Source: Neobacillus mesonae (GTDB lineage: Bacteria > Bacillota > Bacilli > Bacillales > Cytobacillaceae). Taken from it: a stretch of 64,000 nucleotides of DNA. The notes beneath the pieces were generated by a model that saw only the letters and a program-made list of their open reading frames with translations, was not told where the DNA came from and made no database searches. This document shows, piece after piece, positions 51,064 to 59,513 of this stretch. Both the position numbers and the translations under genes were made by a program. The stretch is from positions 1 through 64,000 of the forward strand of contig NZ_JAMBNQ010000013.1 in the NCBI RefSeq assembly GCF_023715155.1, read 5' to 3'. The stretch's first letter is position 1. The number at the start of each line of letters is the position of its first letter.

Positions 51064-52128
51064 GTGTCAAAGTTTTGTACCAATTGCGGCAAAGAACTGA
51101 ACAGCACTGCGGCTTTTTGCACAGGCTGCGGGGCGAAAGTTGAGACTCCGCGGGATTCCGTGCCAATAGATCATCAGCCAGGGGATAATCAAAGGGATAT
51201 TCAGCCGATGGAAAGGACTGTGCGGAAGCAATACAATAGAAAAAAAAGGAAAAATGCTATTATCGCTATTTTTTCAATTATAGTGTTGGCACTGGTGGTT
51301 TTTACCGCCTATTCTATTTTGAACCCAGCCAAGGAATCTAAACGGGAGGCAGCTCCGGTTGTTTCTTCTTCAGATAAAAGTAAAAAGGCACCAGCAAAAA
51401 CGGCGGAAGAGACCCCTAAAGAAACCGAAGACAATAGTGAAAAGGCCGTCATAAAACGTTATACAGAAAAGCTGAATGCTTTAAGGATTCAGGGGGATCT
51501 TTCAGTAGGGGAATGGAAGATTACCAAGGAGAACGATCAATTATTATTGGCAGCCAACGCGATTCCTTCCAAGAATTTAGCCCGTATGTTTGATTTGTAT
51601 GATTCGGGGAATATGACGCCTTTAAAGAATTGGGCGAAAGACGTATTCTATATTGCGGAGGATTTATCAAAAGAGACAGGTGCTGATTGGGAGATTAAAG
51701 TGGGAAATAACTGTGTTGCAGAACACCCTCAAACCCTGTCTGATTCAGATTTATCGTTTTATTCCGGCTCCTGCGGCTATTCCATTCCAGTGTTATCTGG
51801 CACAAGTGAAGATGATTTATCGTTGATTATTCAAACCAGTGTGTTCGAAATCTCTTCAGCAGAGCATGGTGAGTACATTATTTCGGACAGTGATAACCAA
51901 AGATTAACCCAAAGGGATATTGAGCCATTGACACTTGAACAGCTTCGGCTGGCAAGGAATGAAATTTATGCGCGTCACGGCTATATTTTTAAATCTAAGG
52001 ATTTGCAGGATTATTTTTCAAAAAAACCTTGGTACTCCCAAGATGCCTCATACAATGGCACCGATTTAAGTGAGGTGGAGAAGGCGAATGTTGAATTGAT
52101 CCAGCAAAGAGAGAAGGAATTAGAGTGA
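51064..52128 (+). CDS. Zinc-ribbon membrane protein with YARHG domain
   Basis: A 354-residue protein. Residues 4-26 form a zinc ribbon (FCTNCGKELNSTAAFCTGCG), a basic stretch and one membrane segment follow near 68-90 (IIAIFSIIVLALVVFTAYSI), then a Ser/Lys/Glu linker. The extracellular part ends in a YARHG domain (ARNEIYARHGYIFKSKDLQD, about residues 295-340), found in secreted proteins of Firmicutes that may act at the wall. The GTG start has AAGGGAGTG upstream. It overlaps the amidase gene, so the two are made together. Confidence 0.82.
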   Translation: MSKFCTNCGKELNSTAAFCTGCGAKVETPRDSVPIDHQPGDNQRDIQPMERTVRKQYNRKKRKNAIIAIFSIIVLALVVFTAYSILNPAKESKREAAPVVSSSDKSKKAPAKTAEETPKETEDNSEKAVIKRYTEKLNALRIQGDLSVGEWKITKENDQLLLAANAIPSKNLARMFDLYDSGNMTPLKNWAKDVFYIAEDLSKETGADWEIKVGNNCVAEHPQTLSDSDLSFYSGSCGYSIPVLSGTSEDDLSLIIQTSVFEISSAEHGEYIISDSDNQRLTQRDIEPLTLEQLRLARNEIYARHGYIFKSKDLQDYFSKKPWYSQDASYNGTDLSEVEKANVELIQQREKELE

Positions 52129-53012
52129 AGACGAAAACGCTCCTTATGGGAGGAGCCTTACTCCTTCTCTTGGCAGTTATTTCTGGATACTGCTATATCA
52201 GCCATGGCGAATCAAAAGAGAGGTCTCCCGTCAAAGTAAAGGAACCGAAAAAAGAGGAAGCCATAGTGCCTGGCGAAAAGGGAAATATAGAGAAAGAGAC
52301 GGTAAGGGACACTAATACGGACTTACAGCAACAAAAGGTCCCTGATGCCGGAGAAAATCATTTAGAGAATATCTTAAAGAATTTTGTAGTGGTCATAGAC
52401 CCGGGGCATCAGAGAAAGGCCAATTTGGGTAAAGAGCCGGTTGGTCCAGGGGCAGGGGAAATGAAAATGAAAGTAAGCGGTGGAACTTCGGGAACTGCCA
52501 CTAGGAAACCGGAGTACCAGCTGACATTGGAAGCTTCCCTTGTATTGGCTGATTTGCTCGAGAAAAAAGGAGTAAAAGTTGTTTTGACAAGGACCGCCAA
52601 TGATGTTAATTTAAGCAACCGCGAAAGGGCAGAAATCGCCAACCGGCATCATGCTGATTTGTTTATCCGGATTCATGCCGATGGATCTACCAATCGAAAT
52701 GTCAGGGGTCTTTCGGTACTGACCCCGTCAAATGACAGTCCCTATACAAAGGCAATATACCAAGATAGTTTACAAGCTTCCAAGTTTATTCTAAGTGAAG
52801 CGGAAAAGAACCCAGCCGTAAAGGTAAATGGGATCTCCTATAGGGGAGATCTGTCTGGTTTCAATTGGTCCAAAGTTCCTTGTACACTGGTCGAAATGGG
52901 TTTCATGAGTAACCCGGCAGAAGACCGAAATCTTTCTGACCCGGTCTACCTTCAAAAACTTCAGGCCAATATCGTGGACGGAATCATAAAGTATGCAGAA
53001 TATAAACAGTAA
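52125..53012 (+). CDS. N-acetylmuramoyl-L-alanine amidase (Amidase_3)
   Basis: A 295-residue exported zinc amidase that cuts the lactyl-peptide bond of peptidoglycan. An N-terminal hydrophobic anchor (LLMGGALLLLLAVISGYCY) and an acidic linker precede the catalytic domain from about residue 90: VVIDPGHQ (zinc His), PEYQLTLEAS (zinc Glu), DLFIRIHADGS (zinc His) and the catalytic Glu in TLVEMGFMSN. It starts at a GTGA overlap with the YARHG gene. A terminator follows the stop. Confidence 0.9.
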   Translation: MKTKTLLMGGALLLLLAVISGYCYISHGESKERSPVKVKEPKKEEAIVPGEKGNIEKETVRDTNTDLQQQKVPDAGENHLENILKNFVVVIDPGHQRKANLGKEPVGPGAGEMKMKVSGGTSGTATRKPEYQLTLEASLVLADLLEKKGVKVVLTRTANDVNLSNRERAEIANRHHADLFIRIHADGSTNRNVRGLSVLTPSNDSPYTKAIYQDSLQASKFILSEAEKNPAVKVNGISYRGDLSGFNWSKVPCTLVEMGFMSNPAEDRNLSDPVYLQKLQANIVDGIIKYAEYKQ

Positions 53013-53013
53013 T

Positions 53014-53043
53014 TGAGCAGGGGAATACTCTCCTGCTCTTTTT
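53014..53043 (+). terminator. Terminator after the amidase
   Basis: GAGCAGG and CCTGCTC around GGAATACTCT, followed by TTTTT. Confidence 0.8.
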
Positions 53044-53272
53044 CATGCTGAAAAGCTGGGTGTTTCCAAAGGTGTGGAAAATCAGCATCAAAAGCTTTAT
53101 CGAAAAATATCAAAAAATGTAACCGATTTATATCAAACAAACTAAAAAAATACACAATTTAGCTATAATTTTGTCATTTTTTGTTATAATATAGTACTTG
53201 TGAAGGGTAACGGTTAGAGATATATAGTCAAAAAAACCTATGCTTTTTAATACATATAAAGGGGGAGTAAAA

Positions 53273-53587
53273 ATGAAAGCAGTATTAAAAAACTCTGGAG
53301 GTTTAACAAAAGAGGTTAAGGTTGGTTTTAGCTGGACCACATTCTTCTTTGGCTTCTTACCAGCGTTATTTCGTGGAGATTTGAAGTGGGCTGTGATCAT
53401 GCTGGTGATTGAAGGGGTGTTAGGCTCATTTACACTTGGAATTGGAGCTTGGATAAGCGGTGTTGTCTTTTCCTTTGTCTATAACAAGATATATATAAAG
53501 GAATTGATTGAAAAAGGTTACTTTCCAGCAAATGAAGAGTCTAGAATGCTATTAGAAAATAATCAAATTCTTTCTAGAACTGCCTAA
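53273..53587 (+). CDS. Small membrane protein, DUF2628/HrgC-like
   Basis: A 104-residue protein from the ATG at 53273 with AAAGGGGGAG upstream. It has SWTTFFFGFLPALFRGDLKW followed by two hydrophobic segments and ends KIYIKELIEKGYFPANEES. The pattern WxxFFFGxxxxLFRGD with YI..L..KGY resembles small Firmicute proteins of the DUF2628/HrgC type, often linked with zinc-ribbon membrane proteins. Function unknown. Confidence 0.65.
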   Translation: MKAVLKNSGGLTKEVKVGFSWTTFFFGFLPALFRGDLKWAVIMLVIEGVLGSFTLGIGAWISGVVFSFVYNKIYIKELIEKGYFPANEESRMLLENNQILSRTA

Positions 53588-53590
53588 TCC

Positions 53591-53640
53591 AAAGGGCTGG
53601 TCAAAACAGAGAAAGTTCTGTTTCGTCAGTCCTTTCATTT
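53591..53640 (+). terminator. Terminator-like hairpin
   Basis: AAAGGGCTG with AAAACAG pairs with CTGTTT and CAGTCCTTT in a long imperfect stem; only a weak T-rich tract follows. Confidence 0.5.
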
Positions 53641-53767
53641 TGGATATGGGTCATTTACGTCTACGTCCTGGATCGAATAGATGAAACGTAAAAACAGAAC
53701 CATTTTGATAGGGATAAATGCCTGTCTTATCGTAAAATTATTAATCTTGTATTGGAGGAAGATACCT

Positions 53768-54259
53768 GTGAGTGATTTACAAACAAAGCTGGGTGGCGGC
53801 TTAAATAAAATTCAAGATTCATTTCAGCAGGGAAAACAAAAATTGCAGACAGTCCAGGAAATGAGTCAGTTTAAAAAGGAGATTCAGGATATTTCCGAAT
53901 CCAGAAGCAGCTTGATTCTTAGGCTTGGAGAAGAGGCTTATCGAAAAATTCGCACGGGTGAATTACAAGATTCGAAGCTTCGCGAATTTACAGCGGATAT
54001 TGCAAAACTGGACAGCCAAATCTATCAAGCGCAAAAAGCACTCGACTCATTAAATCAAAAAGGAGCAACAAAGACATGTTCTAACTGTGGCGGGACAATT
54101 GACCGCGAGGACAAATTTTGTGGATTTTGCGGGCAAAAGCAAGAAACGCCGGCTTCTAGCAATGATCAAACAGAGCTTATTTCATGCCCGGCATGTGAAG
54201 AACAAATTCCTGCCAATGGGAGCTTCTGTCCTTGCTGCGGAAGCCGTTTAGCATTGTAG
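53768..54259 (+). CDS. Coiled-coil protein with two zinc ribbons
   Basis: A 163-residue soluble protein from the GTG at 53768 with GGAGGAAG upstream; a longer frame from 53681 has no such site. Residues about 10-100 are helical and likely coiled coil (TKLGGGLNKIQDSFQQGKQK ... LDSQIYQAQKALDSLNQ). Then come two zinc ribbons: CSNCGG...CGFCG near 107-125 and CPACEE...CPCCG near 141-160. It ends 12 bp before the next zinc-ribbon gene. It may be a scaffold for the membrane partners encoded next to it; this is inference. Confidence 0.75.
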   Translation: MSDLQTKLGGGLNKIQDSFQQGKQKLQTVQEMSQFKKEIQDISESRSSLILRLGEEAYRKIRTGELQDSKLREFTADIAKLDSQIYQAQKALDSLNQKGATKTCSNCGGTIDREDKFCGFCGQKQETPASSNDQTELISCPACEEQIPANGSFCPCCGSRLAL

Positions 54260-54271
54260 GGGGGAAAGGAA

Positions 54272-55894
54272 ATGTATTGTAAAACCTGTGGAGCAGAGAA
54301 CTCAGAATCTGCCAATTATTGTATGAATGATGGGGCTTTATTAAAAAGCCATACAGTTAAATTTAGGAAAAAGGCGCAAAGCTCTGCGTATTGTTCAAGC
54401 TGCGGCGAAACTATTTCTTCCCTGGAAAACTATTGTCAAAACTGTGGGGAAAGTCTTATTACATATGGACAAGAAAAAGGGATCGTTTCTAAATTAACCC
54501 TGGAACCTGTGAAAGAAGCCTCCCCTAAAGTAACGCTTGGGAAGCTTCCATCTTTTCAATTGCAGCACATAAAAAGTGTGGTCATTCCAGCACTATTAGC
54601 CATTATTGTGGTGTTTGCTTTATCGTTTTTTGCGTTGAAATCTTCTGAACGTGTTTACACTGGTTTGATGGAAGATGCCATGCAAGAGAGTGATTTTGGT
54701 CAATATTTAGGGGCGGAAGGTCAATCAATGATTGGGAAAGTAGTTGGTGTCACAGATATTTTTATGATGTCTAACTTACAGAATCCAAACATAACGGTCA
54801 AGGCATCTGGAGATATATCATTTGGCGGACAGGAGAGTATTTCCGTTGATTTACTAGCCAAAAACGGATTGTTGATTTATTTGCTATTTCCTTTTATTGG
54901 TCTTTTGGCTGCAGGGATTTATGCAGGACGGAAAACAAGAGGGCTTGATTTGCCGAATCGATTAGTGGATGCGGCGGGGATTGCTATTATTTATTCGATT
55001 TTTAGCACGATTATTTCCCTTTTCGCTGGATTTTCGTACCATACGAATTTACATCAAATGGGCATGAGCCTTTCCCTTGAAATGAATACGCATTATTCGT
55101 TTTTCAAAACGTTTTTGATTACCCTGCTTATTGGGTTTGTATTTAGCAGTTTTGGTATTTTATTTTCTACCAATTTTAAAAGAATAACCGGACATCTTTC
55201 AAAAATGGTTCCATTCGGAGAAGCGATCCATCAGGCGATTGCCGTACCGATTCGCGGGATTCTGATTTTATTTGTCCTGTTTTTTGTTTATTTCATGAGT
55301 TTGATTGCAAAGTTTAAAGAACAGTTGGGGTTTGAAATAGAAGGCACTCCATTGGCTGGTCTTTTGGATAAGAGTTATACGATTATCACGGGGCTGTCTC
55401 TTCAGTTTGGAACGTATTTGTGGAATCTATTGAATTTCTCTTCTCTGACTTTCACCGGCCAGGAAGACCAGGACAAGGGGACCATTTCTTATCATGTTTT
55501 TACAGGCATCCATGGAAGCGGGGAAGATGTGGAATCGGATCTAGAAGACATCGCAGCGTTCATCACATCTTATGACATTGGGGTTTATGCCAAGTTTGCT
55601 TTAGTGATTCCGATTGTTTTATTAATCTGGGCAGGCATCCGGATTGCCAGCCAGCCAAATGTAATGAAAAGTTTAGTTGTTTTTAGCGGCTTGTATGCTG
55701 TTATTATGATGGTGATTGCCTCATTCGCCGATGTTGGATTTTCTTTTACAAGCAAAGAAAGCACGGATGATCCCTATTCCTTTTCTATGATGCTTGGATT
55801 TTCACCATTTAGTACATTGATTTGCAGTTTTATTTTTTCCTTTGTCCTGGCATATGCCGGAACCTGGATAAATAGACTCCGGGTGAAAAATTAA
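54272..55894 (+). CDS. Zinc-ribbon polytopic membrane protein
   Basis: A 540-residue membrane protein. The N-terminus has two zinc-ribbon-like repeats (YCKTCGAENSESANYCMNDG, with Cys-Cys at both ends in the first half but only one Cys in the second, and YCSSCGETISSLENYCQNCG). Then come about 9-10 hydrophobic segments split by an extracellular loop near residues 130-210. AGGGGGGAAAGG precedes the ATG. The architecture is common in Bacillus (YvbJ-like neighbours) but has no assigned role. It lies in the same direction as the TcaA-like and NagZ genes. Confidence 0.75.
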   Translation: MYCKTCGAENSESANYCMNDGALLKSHTVKFRKKAQSSAYCSSCGETISSLENYCQNCGESLITYGQEKGIVSKLTLEPVKEASPKVTLGKLPSFQLQHIKSVVIPALLAIIVVFALSFFALKSSERVYTGLMEDAMQESDFGQYLGAEGQSMIGKVVGVTDIFMMSNLQNPNITVKASGDISFGGQESISVDLLAKNGLLIYLLFPFIGLLAAGIYAGRKTRGLDLPNRLVDAAGIAIIYSIFSTIISLFAGFSYHTNLHQMGMSLSLEMNTHYSFFKTFLITLLIGFVFSSFGILFSTNFKRITGHLSKMVPFGEAIHQAIAVPIRGILILFVLFFVYFMSLIAKFKEQLGFEIEGTPLAGLLDKSYTIITGLSLQFGTYLWNLLNFSSLTFTGQEDQDKGTISYHVFTGIHGSGEDVESDLEDIAAFITSYDIGVYAKFALVIPIVLLIWAGIRIASQPNVMKSLVVFSGLYAVIMMVIASFADVGFSFTSKESTDDPYSFSMMLGFSPFSTLICSFIFSFVLAYAGTWINRLRVKN

Positions 55895-55954
55895 ATCTAG
55901 TTTTCATTGATAGACAGGTTTTCAACGTAGCAGAATGAAGGAAGTGTAAACAGC

Positions 55955-57382
55955 ATGGAATTTTGTCAAAATTGTGGTCATAAATTGAACCCGGGGCAAA
56001 AATTTTGCCCGGACTGTGGAACCGTTCAGAAAGAGAAAGAAGGGACATCTGCTCCTTCTCCTGAACCAAGCAGGGTAAAAGAAGTAAGACAGGGAAAACC
56101 TTCTTTTTTTCAATCGAAAGGATTTAAAATCATAGCCGGGGTGATTGTTGTCCTCGCTGCTGGACTTTTTGGCACTTATAAATATATGGCTTCGACCATG
56201 ACCCCGGAAAAAATAGAAGTCCAATTCATTGATGCCGTTAAAAAACAGAATGCAGCAGAAATGAAAAAGGTATTAAATCAAAAGCAGACCGAACTAACGA
56301 TTGACGATAAGGCGGTTAAGGATTTTCTTGCTTATTATAAGAAACATCCTGATGTTTTTTCAGAGACAATTGCCCAATTGAAAAAAGATGCAGGAAGTTT
56401 AGCAGTTAACAAGAATTATAATAATAAGAAGGCACCTGTCAGTCTTGTAAGGGACGGGAAGAAATGGCTGCTCTTTGATTATTATGCTGTAAACGTAAAA
56501 CCGTATTATATCAAAGTAACGACCAATCAGAGCCCGGTGGAAGTTTTGATTAATGGCCAGTCTGTTGGTAAGATGGAAGAAGACAAAGCAACATATGGTC
56601 CCTATCTATTAAGTGATTTTAAAATTGAAGGGAAATATAAAGGGAAATATACTCCAGTCACAGCAACAGAGTCTGTGGATCCTTATGAAGAGGGAAGCCA
56701 AAATCTGCACGTAGATTTAGATGTAACAGGCGATAGGGTTGAGGTGTATTCAAATGTTGGTGATGCCCTCTTATATGTAAATGGGCAAAATACGGGTAAA
56801 AAGATTAAGGATATCGAAGCTTTCGGGCCGGTGCCGGTTGATGGCTCAATGAAAATGCAAGCTGTCGTGCAAGCCGGCTCCCGTACGATGAAAAGTAATG
56901 AGGAAGTGGTCACAGAGGACGGCCAAGAGGTTGATTTAGAAATCCCGGAAACCGATTTTAACTCAATGGATTATGCCGGTGATGCTGCCTATTATGATAA
57001 TGGTGATGCCGGATATAGTGATTCTAGTGATAGTGATACGAATGCGATCGCCCAAGTGGTTAACGAGCATTATCAGGATATCTCAAACGGCAATTATGAA
57101 GACGCCTTTCAGTTGTTTTCCGCAAAGCGGCAAAAGCAAAGTTATTCTAATTGGAAAAAAGGTGTAGAAAAGAACTATCAAAATAATGTAACGATATCAG
57201 ATGTTCAAAAAGTAGACGATCACAATGCAGTGGTTTCCTTTTCATTAACCTCTTATGACCGGGAGTCAAGCGGCGATACATTAGTCCAAGTGTGGGGAGG
57301 TAAATGGAATCTTATTAATGAGAATGGCAGATGGGTATTAAGTAAGCCGGAAATTAAAAAATTAGATTCCTATACGAACTGA
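55955..57382 (+). CDS. TcaA-like zinc-ribbon membrane protein
   Basis: A 475-residue protein of the TcaA/YvbJ type: zinc ribbon FCQNCGHKLNPGQKFCPDCG at residues 3-22, a membrane segment near 53-73 (IIAGVIVVLAAGLFGTYKYM), then the TcaA extracellular domains (PEKIEVQFIDAVKKQNAAEM; PVEVLINGQSVGKMEEDKA) and a C-terminal NTF2-like domain from about 355. In Staphylococcus TcaA affects glycopeptide sensitivity and the envelope. It overlaps the GH3 gene by one base, so a peptidoglycan-related job fits. A Tyr/Asp-rich stretch near 335-355 links the last domain. Confidence 0.85.
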   Translation: MEFCQNCGHKLNPGQKFCPDCGTVQKEKEGTSAPSPEPSRVKEVRQGKPSFFQSKGFKIIAGVIVVLAAGLFGTYKYMASTMTPEKIEVQFIDAVKKQNAAEMKKVLNQKQTELTIDDKAVKDFLAYYKKHPDVFSETIAQLKKDAGSLAVNKNYNNKKAPVSLVRDGKKWLLFDYYAVNVKPYYIKVTTNQSPVEVLINGQSVGKMEEDKATYGPYLLSDFKIEGKYKGKYTPVTATESVDPYEEGSQNLHVDLDVTGDRVEVYSNVGDALLYVNGQNTGKKIKDIEAFGPVPVDGSMKMQAVVQAGSRTMKSNEEVVTEDGQEVDLEIPETDFNSMDYAGDAAYYDNGDAGYSDSSDSDTNAIAQVVNEHYQDISNGNYEDAFQLFSAKRQKQSYSNWKKGVEKNYQNNVTISDVQKVDDHNAVVSFSLTSYDRESSGDTLVQVWGGKWNLINENGRWVLSKPEIKKLDSYTN

Positions 57383-58695
57383 TGACAAGAATGGATAGAA
57401 GAAAAAAGAGCAGGAAAGGAGCATACTGGCTGATTGCCATCGTGCTTCTGATTGCCGGAGGAGCTGCTTTTCAGTTTTTAAAAAGCGGTCAAGAGTCCGC
57501 TCCAAATAAGCAAAAAGTTGAGAGCTCGAAAGGGGAAGAAAAACCCCCTCCAAAGAAAGATGAGGAAAAACCGGCTGCTCAGGAATTACAAACGACTGAA
57601 GAAAAAGCAGATGAACTGATTGAAAAAATGTCCTTGCGTGATAAGATTGGTCAGATGATGATGGTTGGGTTTCAAGGTTTAGAGGAAGACGACCATATTA
57701 AATCGTTGATCCGCGATGAAAAAGTAGGCGGCGTCATCCTGTTTGACCGCAATATGCAATCACCAGGACAGGTAGCGGGACTGACGAACAAACTGAAACA
57801 GGAAGCGGGGGAAAATGATACTTCGATTCCGTTAATGATTGGGCTTGATCAGGAAGGCGGCCCCGTGCTAAGGATGCGGGATCAAGTGTCACCTATTCCT
57901 TCACAGCAGAAGTTAGGACTGCGCGGTGTTCCGGAAGATGTGTACAAAATTGGCCGGCTGAACGGAGATGAACTGGCAGCTATGGGCATACAGGTCGATT
58001 TTGCCCCTGTCTTGGATTTATCGAATCGGGATGAACGTTCCTTTGGAAGCAACACTGATAAGGCTTTTAATCTAGGACTGCAGGCAATAAAAGGGCTGAA
58101 TGATGCCAAGGTTGCAGCAACCATTAAGCACTTTCCTGGAAACGGCCGGGTGACAGTCGATCCGCACCTGGACGAATCCATTGTAAAAGCAGATAAACAA
58201 ACGCTTGAAACGGTTGATATGGTCCCATTTAAAAAAATGATTGAGACCCAAAAGGACAATCAATTCTTTGTGATGGTGACCCATGTCAAATACCCGGCAT
58301 TCGATGAAAAAATGCCTGCCAGCATCTCCAAGCCGATTATTCAAAATCTGCTTCGGGATCAATTAGGTTATAAAGGAATTGTCGTCACAGACGACCTGGA
58401 TATGGGGGCCGTCAGTAAATATTATTCCTATGATCAGTTAGGATATATGGCCATTTCTGCAGGAGCCGATCTTTTGCTGGTCTGCCATGAATACAACCAC
58501 CAGGTGGAATTGTACAATGGCATCCTCAAGGCCGTCAAAGATGGGAAACTAAGCGAAGACCGGATCAACCAATCGGTGAAACGGATTTTAACGTATAAGC
58601 TGGAAAACGTAAACGATCAGCCGGTTTCACCGTCGAATGCAGATCAAGTGGTTGGAAGTGCCGAGCATAAAAGGACAATTGAAGAGATGAAGTGA
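57382..58695 (+). CDS. GH3 beta-N-acetylhexosaminidase (NagZ-like)
   Basis: A 437-residue exported glycoside hydrolase family 3 enzyme that removes terminal GlcNAc from muropeptides. After an N-terminal membrane anchor (YWLIAIVLLIAGGAAF) and a Lys/Glu/Pro-rich linker, the catalytic domain starts near residue 75 (LRDKIGQMMMVGFQG). The NagZ motif is KHFPGNGRVTVDPHLDES: the Asp-x-His dyad is kept but the usual PGHG is PGNG. The likely nucleophile Asp lies in IVVTDDLDMGAV. It overlaps the TcaA-like gene. The shorter C-terminus suggests the one-domain form. Confidence 0.9.
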   Translation: MTRMDRRKKSRKGAYWLIAIVLLIAGGAAFQFLKSGQESAPNKQKVESSKGEEKPPPKKDEEKPAAQELQTTEEKADELIEKMSLRDKIGQMMMVGFQGLEEDDHIKSLIRDEKVGGVILFDRNMQSPGQVAGLTNKLKQEAGENDTSIPLMIGLDQEGGPVLRMRDQVSPIPSQQKLGLRGVPEDVYKIGRLNGDELAAMGIQVDFAPVLDLSNRDERSFGSNTDKAFNLGLQAIKGLNDAKVAATIKHFPGNGRVTVDPHLDESIVKADKQTLETVDMVPFKKMIETQKDNQFFVMVTHVKYPAFDEKMPASISKPIIQNLLRDQLGYKGIVVTDDLDMGAVSKYYSYDQLGYMAISAGADLLLVCHEYNHQVELYNGILKAVKDGKLSEDRINQSVKRILTYKLENVNDQPVSPSNADQVVGSAEHKRTIEEMK

Positions 58696-58703
58696 TGAAG
58701 CAG

Positions 58704-58730
58704 GGATTAAGTTCCTGCTTCTTTTTTTTG
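58704..58730 (+). terminator. Terminator after the NagZ-like gene
   Basis: GCAGG and CCTGC around GATTAAGTT, followed by TTCTTTTTTTT. Confidence 0.75.
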
Positions 58731-58817
58731 ACGGTGCTGAAATGTGGCGAGCTTTCTTTCTTAGTAGATTGCTGGGTTGGTAAGATTTTTTTACCTGCCC
58801 TAGGTAATACTCATGGT

Positions 58818-59400
58818 GGTAAATAGAGATGAGTTCTATTTACTGTGGGTATTCTGAAAGGAGGACAATGGTAAAAAGAAGGTGGATTTTACCCGCCAGC
58901 GGGAAACCAGCAGTGTAACGGTAAAAATTAAGCGTGAATTCTTCCCGCGGGAGGAGGAAAGAGGAGCGAGCGGTAAAAAAAGAGGGTTGATTTTACCTGT
59001 CAGGAGGAAACCAGCAGTGTAACGGTAAAAATCAAGCGTGAATTCTGCCCGTGGGAGAAGAAAAAAGGAACCAGCGGTAAAAAAAGAGGGTTGATTTTAC
59101 CTGCCAAAAGGAAACCAGCAGTGTAACGGTAAAAATCAAGTGTGGATTCTTCCCGTGGGAGAAGAAAAAAGGAGCGAGCGGTAAAAAAAGAAGGTTGATT
59201 TTACCCGCCAGCAGGAAACCAGCAGTGTAACGGTAAAAATCAAGCGTGAATTCTGCCCGCGGGAGAAGAAAAAAGGAGTCAGCGGTAAAAAAAGAGGGTT
59301 GATTTTACCTGTCAGAGGATGAACAGCAGAGCAAGGGTAAAAATCAAGCTTGGTCTTTTGCCTGCAGATCCTCTTAACCCACCTGCAAAGGTAAAAGAGA
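58818..59400. repeat. Phased array 3: exact 104-bp tandem repeat
   Basis: The marker GAAACCAGCAGTGTAACGG starts at 58903, 59007, 59111 and 59215, exactly 104 bp apart, with a degenerate fifth copy near 59319 and an older partial copy from 58818. Each 104-bp unit contains two palindromic sub-units: GGTAAAAAAAGAGGG...TTTTACC and GGTAAAAATCAAGCG...GCCCG. It is therefore a dimer of the 52-bp unit seen in array 2. Confidence 0.85.
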
Positions 59401-59455
59401 GAGCCCGATTGCCCGCCTCCGAAAGACCCACCCAAATTAAAAATCCAGCCAAAAC

Positions 59456-59506
59456 AAATAAAAAAGGAGTTCGACAACCTTAAGAACATAGCGAACCCCT
59501 TTTTTC
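59456..59506 (-). terminator. Terminator of the FadR-type regulator gene
   Basis: GGAGTTCG (59466-59473) pairs with CGAACCCC (59492-59499) with one mismatch; T-runs flank it on both strands. Confidence 0.6.
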
Positions 59507-59513
59507 ACGTTAT

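Noticed and set aside
58818..59400. CRISPR or minisatellite inside a gene
   Set aside because: The whole 104-bp unit is repeated including the spacers, and all frames contain stops.
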